A stretch of 64,000 nucleotides of DNA from Paraburkholderia phenazinium (GTDB lineage: Bacteria > Pseudomonadota > Gammaproteobacteria > Burkholderiales > Burkholderiaceae). Of this stretch, positions 35,420 to 43,273 are shown piece after piece. The position numbers were made by a program, and so were the translations under genes. The notes below the pieces were generated by a model. The model ran no database searches, had not been told where the DNA came from, and was given only the letters and a program-made list of their open reading frames with translations. Every line of letters begins with the position of its first letter. Position 1 is the first letter of the stretch. The stretch is taken from positions 17,985 through 81,984 of the forward strand of contig NZ_FNCJ01000026.1 in NCBI RefSeq assembly GCF_900100735.1. Direction: 5' to 3'.

Positions 35420-35860
35420 ATGAGCGATCAATGGATCAACGAAAGGCTTGCGCAGTTGCGCAGCCACAAGGCGCTAAGCGACCATCAGCGCATGTTGTTG
35501 CTGCTGGTGGATAAGCCCGTACGCACCGAGGACGACGAACGCAAGCTGGCGGCGCTCATCAAGGCCGAGCGAGCGGCGGAGCGGGCGCAAAAGGCACGCG
35601 CAAGCGCCTCGCGCATCATCAATGCGGAGAAGCTGGCCGAACGCAAGGCGAGGGATCACCGAGCGATTCTAAAAGGGGCGCTGATCGACTGGGCGGTGCT
35701 GGAAGGGTGCGACCTGGGCGAACTGCTGGGCGCTTTGCTCGAATTTACCGAAAGCGGCATGGCGGAGGATCGGGCGAGGTGGAAGCAGCAAGGCGATGCC
35801 TTGCTGGCCAAACGCAGTCAGATCTCGCAGACTGTGCGTTCGCCGCACCGCGGAGAATAG
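35420..35860 (+). CDS. TraD-like small conjugal-transfer-type protein (orphan)
   Basis: A 146-residue, highly charged helical protein. The middle is Lys/Arg/Ala-rich coiled coil ('AERAAERAQKARASASRI'), followed by 'RKARDHRAILKGALIDWAVL' and 'LGELLGALLEFTE', which resembles the small TraD proteins of mobilisable plasmids and integrative elements. No relaxase, other tra genes or integrase are in the window. It follows the PepSY gene by 63 bases but has its own ribosome site region, so it may be a separate unit. The family call is tentative; a plain coiled-coil protein is the alternative. Confidence 0.4.
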   Translation: MSDQWINERLAQLRSHKALSDHQRMLLLLVDKPVRTEDDERKLAALIKAERAAERAQKARASASRIINAEKLAERKARDHRAILKGALIDWAVLEGCDLGELLGALLEFTESGMAEDRARWKQQGDALLAKRSQISQTVRSPHRGE

Positions 35861-36248
35861 CGGGCGGGCAGGGTCGGTGCTCAGTTAGAAAGAGGATGAG
35901 TCAGCATGCCATCCAGCTTACAACTTCGTCAGGCACGGCCCCATACCGCATCCAAAGCAAGCCTCAAGGCCCGGAATTGATCAGGAGTACCGGTGATCTG
36001 TAGTGCATGCTGAAAAGTTCAGCCGCTTTCGCCTGACTAGTTTTGTCTAATGAATGGCGATTGCGCGCAATCGTTTGCGCGATACCCACAAACCCTGGAT
36101 ACGGTCAAATAGCCGCGCAAAATACTGCGGCGGCGCTGAATTTTGTACGTTGCGGGCCGATAACCAGATAAGAGGCGGGAGCGTTCGATCGGTGTCGTGG
36201 GTGACATCAGCGCGCTGTGCCCGGAAATCGAACCCGGAGAATAAGTTG
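35861..36248. other. Intergenic region upstream of cheV
   Basis: About 390 bases. Apart from the sigma-28 promoter at 36137-36163 no coding, RNA or repeat feature was recognised. Confidence 0.5.
36137..36163 (+). promoter_or_regulatory. Sigma-28 (FliA) promoter for cheV
   Basis: TGAATTTT (36137-36144) and GCCGATAA (36156-36163) are separated by exactly 11 bases. The -10 is a perfect match to the flagellar sigma-28 consensus GCCGATAA and the -35 matches TAAAGTTT at 6 of 8 positions. It lies 86 bases before the cheV start, and chemotaxis genes are known class 3 flagellar genes. Confidence 0.8.
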
Positions 36249-37235
36249 ATGGCAGCAGATCTGCGCGTAACGGATGAACGCACGAGCCTGACGAGCTCGA
36301 ATAAATTCGAATTGTTGTTGTTTCGCCTCGGATCGGTTCCCGACAGCGATGCTCACGAGCTATACGGGATCAACGTGTTCAAGGTGCGCGAAATCTCCAC
36401 GATGCCGTCCATTACGCCGATTGCGGGCGCCTCGGAGTTCGTGATGGGCGCGGTCGACATTCGCGGGCAGATCATTCCCGTGATCGACCTGCCGCGCCTG
36501 ATGGGTTGCGAGCCGACCCGCGGCCGCAACATTCTGCTGGTAACGGAGTTCGCACGTTCCACGCAAGCGTTTGCGGTGGAGGAGGTAGACGATATCGTTC
36601 GGCTCGAATGGAACCAGGTGCTGACTGCCGAAGGCGCGGCCGCCGGTAAGTCGATCACGAGTATTGCGCGGATCGATGGCAATACGGGCGACTCGCGTCT
36701 TGCGCAGGTCATCGATGTCGAACAGGTATTGCGTGACGTTTTCCCGGCTCAACACCCGGCTGTGGATCCGACATCCGTCGGCGCGCACCTGCGCATGCCG
36801 GTCGGCGCGAAAATTCTCGCGGCGGACGATTCCGGCTTTGCACGCAAGCTGATCGAGCAGGCTCTGGAGGCGATTGGCGCAGAGTGCATCATGGCGAAGA
36901 CCGGTGAGGAAGCATGGAACATGCTGCAGCAGATTGCCCAGGAGGCGCAAAGCGAGAAACTGCGCGCGCGCGACAAGATCGCCCTCGTTCTCACCGACCT
37001 CGAGATGCCTGAGATGGATGGCTTTACGCTGACGCGGCATATCAAGGGCGACGTGCGAACCCGCGATATCCCGGTGGTGATTCATTCGTCGCTGACTGGC
37101 GCGGCTAACGAAGCGCACGTGAGGAATGCCGGCGCAAACGGTTACATCGCCAAGTTTGCGGCCGGTGAACTGGCGCAGGCACTGCGCCAGGCGCTCGCCA
37201 GCTCGAGCGACGAGTTTCAGGTGCAGCCGGCTTAA
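36249..37235 (+). CDS. cheV: Chemotaxis protein CheV (CheW domain plus response receiver)
   Basis: CheV couples chemoreceptors to the CheA kinase and can be tuned by phosphorylation. The 328-residue product starts at ATG 36249 with GGAG upstream; the open frame further upstream runs through the promoter and is not coding. The CheW-like part (about residues 20-165) shows 'YGINVFKVREI', 'MGAVDIRGQIIPVIDLPRLMG' and 'VDDIVRLEWNQVL'. The receiver (about 190-315) has 'ILAADDSGFARK' (acidic pocket) and phospho-acceptor Asp250 in 'VLTDLEMPEMDGF', with 'HSSLTG' and the Lys in 'GYIAKF'. A sigma-28 promoter upstream fits a motility role. No other flagellar genes are in the window. Confidence 0.95.
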   Translation: MAADLRVTDERTSLTSSNKFELLLFRLGSVPDSDAHELYGINVFKVREISTMPSITPIAGASEFVMGAVDIRGQIIPVIDLPRLMGCEPTRGRNILLVTEFARSTQAFAVEEVDDIVRLEWNQVLTAEGAAAGKSITSIARIDGNTGDSRLAQVIDVEQVLRDVFPAQHPAVDPTSVGAHLRMPVGAKILAADDSGFARKLIEQALEAIGAECIMAKTGEEAWNMLQQIAQEAQSEKLRARDKIALVLTDLEMPEMDGFTLTRHIKGDVRTRDIPVVIHSSLTGAANEAHVRNAGANGYIAKFAAGELAQALRQALASSSDEFQVQPA

Positions 37236-37339
37236 CGGCTAACCCGGTCGACTCACAAGGCAACGTGGCGCCTGGTTGACGTTGCAGGCTGTGAAGCGAT
37301 ATCAAACCTGATGGATACGATCTCCGGTTCTGAGGAGAG

Positions 37340-37375
37340 GAAGAGGGTGTTTGCGATGCGGCAAACACCCTCTTC
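37340..37375. terminator. Perfect 15-bp hairpin downstream of cheV
   Basis: Arms 37340-37354 and 37361-37375 are perfectly complementary with a 6-base loop. It lies about 105 bases after the cheV stop and before the next gene. Only GCGTTTAGG follows, without a real U-tract, so it may act as a weak or bidirectional terminator or an RNA end stabiliser. Confidence 0.5.
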
Positions 37376-37467
37376 GCGTTTAGGGCGTGAATACGTATTC
37401 TCCGCGACGTTCAAGAACTGCGCGAAGTGCGCCGTTAACACAGGGGTCCTGGATTCTCGAGCGGTGT

Positions 37468-39413
37468 ATGGTGAAACTGAAATCCATTCGCGTATGGCGC
37501 TGGAAGGATCGTCGAAGCACTAGCGTGAAGGCCGAGCGACGCTTTGTTCCCAGAGAAGCGGCGCGAAAAGCCATCACGGCTGTTGCGGTCGTATTCATTC
37601 TGTCGGCGATTGCCCTTAGCACGTTCCTCGCCCTGCGCCAAACCAGGGAGCAGGATGAGGCGTTGCGCACGCTGCATGAGTCGGGCCTTTTGAAGCGGGA
37701 CCTGGACCAGGTCCAGCAGATGATGCTCGATGAGCACGGAGAACTCTATACGCAGATCGAGACGCGGGCGTTTTACAAACGCGATGCGTTTAGCTTTCCG
37801 CTACGCGCGCTTCTCGAGCTGACTAGCGATGCACGCGGCGGCTGCCGCCAGAACGCAATCTGCCCCTCACGCCTCGCCGACCTCGACGACATGGCGGGTG
37901 AACTGAGCAAGCGGCACTTCGAGCGCAAGGCCTTTGCCGTGGACGGCTCGCCCGTCTGGATCTCCGAAACCAAGCTGCCGCTGGAAGACCAGAATCGCGC
38001 CATCATCGGGGTGCTGACCGCCTACGAAAACATTACGGCCCGGCGCGATGCCGAGTTGGCGCTGCGTCTGCAGAGCCGGGCGATCGATGCGAGCATCAAC
38101 GGCCTCATGATTGCCGAGGTCAAGCAGAACCAGCACGTCATCATGTTCGCCAATGCGGCGTTCGAGCGGATTACGGGGTATTCAGCGAGCGACGTGATTG
38201 GTGCCGATTGCGAAGACCTGTTTGCACTGGCCGGTGAAGCGTCCAAATGGTCGGCCATCGCGTCGGCGACGCGCTGTTGACCCGCGTGGCCAAGCGCTTG
38301 CAGCGCCTCGTGCGAGCGACCGATCTGGTGGCCCGTTATGGCGGGGACGAATTCATCATCGTCGCCGAGCGCAGCGACGGCGCACAGCTGATCCCTATGC
38401 TCGACCGGCTGATCGTGGCGATGCGCGAGCCGTTCCATGTCAGCGGGCAGGAGCTCTACGTCGAGGCTAGCATCGGCATCAGCACCTATCCTCAGGACGG
38501 CCGCGATGCCGATACCTTGATCCGCAATGCCGATGCGGCCATGTATCTGGCGAAGTCCCGCGGACGCAACGGCTATCAGTTCTACCGGCCCGAACTGAAC
38601 CGTGCGGCCGCGCAGAAATTGCAGCTATCGACCAAACTCAAGCGGGCCGTCAAGGCACAGGCGTTGGCCGTTGCGTATCAACCGCAAATCGACATGCAGA
38701 CCGGGCAAGTGGTCGGTGCGGAGGCGCTGTTGCGTTGGCACGATCCTGAGCTTGGCGCCGTGTCGCCCGCGGCTTTCATTCCGATCGCCGAGGAGACCGG
38801 CTTGATCCAGGGGATCGGTGAATGGGTCTTGCGCACCGCGTGCCGCCAGGCGAGAGCGTGGCGAGATGCGGGTCTGCCTCCGATCCGCGTGTCGGTCAAC
38901 GTCTCGCCGCTGCAACTGGAGCGCTCCGACCTGGTGAAGGTGGTGCGCTCCGCGCTGGACGAGGCCGATTGGCCAGCCGAGATGCTCGAACTCGAAGTGA
39001 CGGAAGGCGCCCTCATGCGTAACGCAGATGACGCCGCGCGCGTGCTGCACGACCTGCGTGGGCTAGGCGTCAAGATCGCAATCGACGATTTCGGCACCGG
39101 GTATTCGAGCCTCAGTTATCTGCAGCGCTTCAGTATCGACCGTATCAAGATCGATCGCGCGTTCGTTCAGCAGATTGGCCGCGACGACGGGTATGAGGCG
39201 CTGACTCTTGCTGTCATTGCTATTGCTAATGCGCTGAAGTTCGATGTGATCGCGGAAGGTGTCGAGTTCGATAGTCATCGACACTTTCTGGTTGAACATG
39301 GGTGTGTGGAGGGGCAGGGCTTTCTGTATAGCCCTGCCGTTTCTGGTGAGGATATCGCGGACATACTGCGGGCCACGGGTAGTCAAGCCCGGCAGGTGAT
39401 TGCTTCAGAGTAA
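37468..39413 (+). pseudogene. Broken PAS-GGDEF-EAL cyclic-di-GMP signalling gene
   Basis: Two adjacent reading frames together make a truncated membrane sensor. The first (37468-38280) has an N-terminal membrane segment (AVVFILSAIALSTFLALR), a PAS-like part ('VWISETKLPLEDQN', 'LTAYENITARRDAEL') and the start of a second PAS ('FERITGYSASDVIGADCEDLF'), then loses its frame at about 38240. The second (ATG 38247-39413, 388 residues) begins inside a GGDEF domain at 'VGHRVGDALL', with intact 'RYGGDEF', then a complete EAL domain ('GAEALLRW', 'EVTEGAL', 'IDDFGTGYSSL', 'AEGVEF'). The rest of the second PAS and the start of GGDEF are missing, pointing to a frameshifting deletion. The EAL part could still be made on its own. 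A typical intact relative would be larger by perhaps 120-150 residues. Confidence 0.75.
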
Positions 39414-39419
39414 GTCTTG

Positions 39420-39605
39420 TCATCTCGAAGCCTGCGCCGCCTCTCGGGGTGAGTTGTCGATCGAACCGGCCCACAGGTTGGGTGTTCGGCCCTTCCACGG
39501 CAACGCCTGCTCGATCTGGCCTGCTACACGGAACGACACGTCTTCACGCCCCGCTGGCGCAATGAACTGCATACCGACTGGCAGGCCGCTGAAGCTGAGC
39601 CACAA
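39420..39605 (-). pseudogene. Amidase C-terminal fragment
   Basis: The minus-strand frame reads 'LSFSGLPVGMQFIAPAGRED', followed by 'VAGQIEQALPW', which is the conserved C-terminal end of the amidase signature family (GatA-like: GLPVGLQLIGP ... LLRVAHAFE). A stop codon (TAG) lies four codons upstream, and nothing upstream matches an amidase body. About 60 residues of a normal 450-500 remain. It is a gene remnant, with no sign of expression. Confidence 0.6.
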
Positions 39606-39696
39606 GTCCAGCTAAAACAATTGGTCGCTGTACTTGTTGAGATCGGTTTTTGCGCGGTTGTTGCCTATAGTCGTCGCCGGAGCGTCTAGAGAACGA

Positions 39697-40524
39697 CTAT
39701 TTGAAATACTCACTAGGCGCGACCCCAAGCACCCTGCGAAACATCGCCGTAAATGCACTAGGACTCTCGTAGCCGTGCTCAAGCGCAACTTCGAGAACCG
39801 ACGCCCCCGTCGCTAGTTGCGGAAGGCTAAGCAAGACCCGCGTATGACGGCACCATGACCCATGCGTCATCCCCGTCTCGCGCTGAAACGCGCGAGCAAA
39901 CGTGCGTGGATTCATCTCCGCTCGTTGCGCCCAGCCATGCAACGTAGCCTCCAGCGACGGCTGCGCAATCAATTCCGCGCATAACTCGACGAACGCCGGA
40001 TGACGCGGCATAGGCACATGCAGGAGCAAGGGTTCGGCCATACAGATCTCATCAAGGATCAACTCCAGCACGCGCCACTCGCGATCGCTATACGTGCCGG
40101 CCGGCCGGATGCCCACGGCCGTCACGATCAATTCGCGCAGCAACCCGCTTACCAGAATCACTCTGCAACTTCCTGGCAGGTTATCGCGCGCATCGGCGGC
40201 AACATAGACCGTGCGCATCTGCACGTCGCTCGCAATTTCAATCTCGTGCCGCACACCGCCCGGCACCCACACGGCGCGGCCGGTTGGCACGATCCAACTG
40301 CCGGCTTCCGAACGCACGATCATCACGCCCGAGATGGCGTAGATCAATTGCGCACTGCTGTGGGTATGCGCTGGGAACCCGCTGCGCGCGGGCTGATCGG
40401 TGGCGAGTACGGCAACGGGTGCAAGTTCGAGCGCCTTCTGGCTTTCCACAAAGCCGAAGCTGTCCATTTCGCGACGATGCATGGCATTTCTTCGAGAGAT
40501 GATCGGTTCACACGACTCTACCAT
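39697..40524 (-). CDS. AraC-family transcriptional regulator with N-terminal cupin
   Basis: The chosen start ATG 40524 has GGAGAG five to ten bases upstream and gives 275 residues; an in-frame GTG at 40542 is possible. The N-terminal cupin sensor shows 'FPAHTHSSAQLIYAISGVM' and 'VPTGRAVWVPGGVRHEI'. The C-terminal AraC domain has 'LHGWAQRAEMNPRTFARAFQ' and the second helix-turn-helix 'VALEHGYESPSAFTAMFRR', ending 'LGVAPSEYFK'. It is divergent from an EmrAB-like efflux operon only 33 bases away and probably controls it. The effector is unknown. Confidence 0.9.
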   Translation of the reverse strand: MVESCEPIISRRNAMHRREMDSFGFVESQKALELAPVAVLATDQPARSGFPAHTHSSAQLIYAISGVMIVRSEAGSWIVPTGRAVWVPGGVRHEIEIASDVQMRTVYVAADARDNLPGSCRVILVSGLLRELIVTAVGIRPAGTYSDREWRVLELILDEICMAEPLLLHVPMPRHPAFVELCAELIAQPSLEATLHGWAQRAEMNPRTFARAFQRETGMTHGSWCRHTRVLLSLPQLATGASVLEVALEHGYESPSAFTAMFRRVLGVAPSEYFK

Positions 40525-40557
40525 CTGTCTCTCCGAGTTCACAGTCGAGCATGAGTC

Positions 40558-42072
40558 ATGGTTTCACCAGGCATTGAACGTAGCGTTGTTTCGTTTGTGA
40601 TGCCCAACGGCGCGCGTCGCCAGATACCTGCGCCGCGCCGCGTCGCACACCTTGGTCTGCTGGCGGCCAGCGTTGCTGCAATTGCACTCGCCGGTTCCGG
40701 TTGTTCGCTGCAAGCGCCATATCGTGCGCCACAACCCGCAGCCGCGGCTCTGGCTCCATTCGCCTCGGCCGAGCATGCCCCTGTTTCGCAACAGCCCTTG
40801 CCCGACGACTGGTGGCGCCTGTACCGCGATCCGGCGCTTGATGAACTGATCCAGCAGGCGCTTGCGCAGAACCGCGACCTCGCCGTGGCGGCCGCGCGGC
40901 TTGCGCGTTCGCAGGCGGTGATGAGCGAAACCGGCGCTGCACGCTTGCCCGATACGCAGCTTGCGCTGGGCGGCAACTACGGCAAACAGGATGCCGATCA
41001 GATCGTCGCCGCAGCGCGGCGCGAGTCGGCGGACACGCGCTGGGCGTATGCGCCGTCACTCGCTGTGTCGTACGAAGTCGACCTGTGGGGACGCGTACGT
41101 CATCTGGTGGCGGCTGCCCAGGCCGATGCCGAGGCGATGCAGGCAACCTCGGACGCGGTGCGAGTCGCGGTCGTTGCGTCCACAACCGATGCATATCTGC
41201 ATGTCTGCTCATACGGTGAACAGATCGATGTCGCCAACCATTCGCTCGAGATTGCCCAACGCGTAGTCGAGCTGACCACGCGGCAACGCGATCGCGGGCT
41301 TGTCTCCGATCTCGAGGTCACGCGAGCCAGCGGTTTTCTCGACGAGACCCGTGCGACCGTTCCAATCCTCGAAGGCAAGCGGCGCGCCGCGCTATTCGAA
41401 CTGGCGGTCCTGCTCGGCCGGCCGCCTGGCGAATTTCCGGCAACGGCCGCGCAGTGCCGTGTCGCGCCGGTGCTCAAGCAGCCATTTCCGGTCGGAGACG
41501 GCGCCGCGTTGCTGCGCCACCGTCCCGACCTGCGCGCCTCCGAACGGAGGCTGGCCGCAGCAGATGCGCAAGTCGGGGTTGCGCTGGCCGAGCTCTACCC
41601 GTCGATCGTGCTGGGCGGCTCAGTCAATTTTTTGTCGACCACGGGCAGCCTCGCCTCTCTCGGCGATCAGTACGCGATGAGCTGGGGCATCGGTCCGTTG
41701 ATCAACTGGCGTTTCCCCAATCTGGCCGTGAGTCGCGCGAGGCTTGCCGAGGCGAAGGCGGGTAACGCCGAAGCGCTGGCGCAATTCGAGGGCAACGTAC
41801 TCACTGCATTGAAGGAATCCGAGCAGGCGCTGACCTTCTACGGCGCGCAGTGGGAGCGGCAGCAGGCACTCCAGGCTGCGCGCGCTAACGACGCTCGCGC
41901 TCTCCATCTCGCGGAGCTGAATTACAAAGCGGGTGCGCTGGATTTTCTCGACGTGCTCGACGCCGAGCGCAGTCTCGTCGCCGCCGACGCAGCGCTCGCC
42001 GCTTCCAACGGGACGCTGGCATCGGATCAGATCGCTGTTTTCAAGGCGCTCGGTGGCGGTTGGCAGCAGTAG
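40558..42072 (+). CDS. Outer-membrane efflux lipoprotein (NodT/OprM family) of an EmrAB-type system
   Basis: TolC-fold channel for the drug efflux operon. From ATG 40558 it is 504 residues, with hydrophobic 'LLAASVAAIALAGSGC' and the lipobox Cys near residue 49. A start at ATG 40600 would shorten the signal to a more normal length and leave more room for the divergent promoters; neither has a strong ribosome site. The mature start 'SLQAPYRAP', 'DDWWRLYRDPALDELIQQAL', 'VSYEVDLWGRVRHL' and 'LLRHRPDLRASERRL' are typical family landmarks. It is followed by the adaptor and MFS pump genes. Proteins of this arrangement export drugs, fusaric acid or aromatic acids; the substrate is unknown. Confidence 0.92.
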   Translation: MVSPGIERSVVSFVMPNGARRQIPAPRRVAHLGLLAASVAAIALAGSGCSLQAPYRAPQPAAAALAPFASAEHAPVSQQPLPDDWWRLYRDPALDELIQQALAQNRDLAVAAARLARSQAVMSETGAARLPDTQLALGGNYGKQDADQIVAAARRESADTRWAYAPSLAVSYEVDLWGRVRHLVAAAQADAEAMQATSDAVRVAVVASTTDAYLHVCSYGEQIDVANHSLEIAQRVVELTTRQRDRGLVSDLEVTRASGFLDETRATVPILEGKRRAALFELAVLLGRPPGEFPATAAQCRVAPVLKQPFPVGDGAALLRHRPDLRASERRLAAADAQVGVALAELYPSIVLGGSVNFLSTTGSLASLGDQYAMSWGIGPLINWRFPNLAVSRARLAEAKAGNAEALAQFEGNVLTALKESEQALTFYGAQWERQQALQAARANDARALHLAELNYKAGALDFLDVLDAERSLVAADAALAASNGTLASDQIAVFKALGGGWQQ

Positions 42073-42099
42073 CTTCATCGCGCACCGCTAGCGTGCATC

Positions 42100-42122
42100 A
42101 ACGGACCCACTTAAGGTCCGTT
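42100..42122 (+). promoter_or_regulatory. Intercistronic hairpin in the efflux operon
   Basis: AACGGACC (42100-42107) pairs with GGTCCGTT (42115-42122) around a 7-base loop, followed by CGTTACTTTTCC. It lies between the channel and adaptor genes and may act as a weak attenuator or RNA-stability element. Support is structural only. Confidence 0.4.
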
Positions 42123-42148
42123 CGTTACTTTTCCATCAAGGTCCAGAC

Positions 42149-43273
42149 ATGAGTACCACCGTGATTCCGGGGAAGGCTTCACCGTTTAGCAGGAGAAATC
42201 TGATATTGGCAGCTAGCGTCATTGCCGGCGTCGCAGTGGCCGTGATGGCGCTTCGCTGGTGGAGCGTCGGACGGTTTATCGAAAGCACCGACGACGCCTA
42301 TGTCCGCGCGGACGTGGTGACGGTGAGTTCGCGCGTGCCCGGCTATGTGACGAGCGTCGCTGTCGGTGACAATCAGCCGGTGCACCGAGGCGATATGCTC
42401 GCGCAAATCGACAGCGCCGACTATGCGGCTAAAGCCGCCCGGGCTCAGGCAAGCGTGGACGCTGCGCTCGCGACATTGCGCGCGGAACAGGCAAACGTTG
42501 CTACGCTCGATGCGCAAATCGCCCGTGAGAGCAGTCTGACGGCGGCCGCGCAGGCGGACGTCGCCGCAGCGCGAGCCGATGCGGCCCGTCGCAAGGCTGA
42601 CGCCGAACGCTACCGGCAACTGGCGGCTGAACAGGCCTCAAGCGAGCAACGTTGGGAACAGGCGCATGCTCAGGCGCTCACGGCCGACGCTTTGCTTGCC
42701 AAGGCCGATGCGAGTGTCGAGGCGCAGCGCGGCGAGCAAGCCGTGCTGCTTAAGCGCAGGACGCAAGGCATGGCCGCGATTGCGCAGGCGCAAGCTCAAG
42801 TGGAGGTCGCGCGTGCAGCTTTGTCGCTCGCGCAGCTCGATCTCGAACACACGACGATTCGTGCGGCCAGCGATGGCGTAGTCGGTCAGCGCACCGTGCG
42901 CATGGGGCAGTATGTCGAGACAGGGCAGCCATTGCTCGCCGTGGTGCCGCTGCAGGACGTCTACGTGATCGCCAATTTCAAGGAAACCGAGGTGGCGGCG
43001 ATGAGTGCCGGCCAGCCCGTTGAGATCGACGTCGATAGCTATGGCGGGCATACCTTGCACGGCCGTGTGATGAGCATTGCACCCGGTTCGGGTGCGCAGT
43101 TCGCGTTGCTGCCGCCCGATAACGCGACCGGCAATTTCACCAAGGTCGTGCAGCGCATTCCCGTCAAGATCGCAGTGGACGCCGGACAACGCGACGCAAT
43201 CGCACTGCGGCCCGGTATGTCGGTCGTCGCGCGCGTTCATACCGGTACGCAAACTTCCGCGAGTCGCTCATGA
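42149..43273 (+). CDS. HlyD/EmrA-type membrane fusion protein
   Basis: The inner-membrane adaptor of an MFS-based tripartite pump. The 374 residues contain one N-terminal membrane helix (LILAASVIAGVAVAVMALRW), then 'STDDAYVRADVVTVSSRVPG', the conserved EmrA start of the lipoyl half. A long Ala/Gln-rich hairpin (about 95-215) follows, then 'LDLEHTTIRAASDGVVG' and 'VIANFKETEVAAM', which are EmrA/FusE-like. Its stop overlaps the MFS start (ATGA). It works with the upstream channel and the downstream transporter. Confidence 0.93.
   Translation: MSTTVIPGKASPFSRRNLILAASVIAGVAVAVMALRWWSVGRFIESTDDAYVRADVVTVSSRVPGYVTSVAVGDNQPVHRGDMLAQIDSADYAAKAARAQASVDAALATLRAEQANVATLDAQIARESSLTAAAQADVAAARADAARRKADAERYRQLAAEQASSEQRWEQAHAQALTADALLAKADASVEAQRGEQAVLLKRRTQGMAAIAQAQAQVEVARAALSLAQLDLEHTTIRAASDGVVGQRTVRMGQYVETGQPLLAVVPLQDVYVIANFKETEVAAMSAGQPVEIDVDSYGGHTLHGRVMSIAPGSGAQFALLPPDNATGNFTKVVQRIPVKIAVDAGQRDAIALRPGMSVVARVHTGTQTSASRS

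Noticed and set aside
37400..37450. Second sigma-28-like promoter (GCCGTTAA) upstream of the broken PAS gene
   Set aside because: The -10 has a mismatch and no acceptable -35 exists at 11-base spacing.
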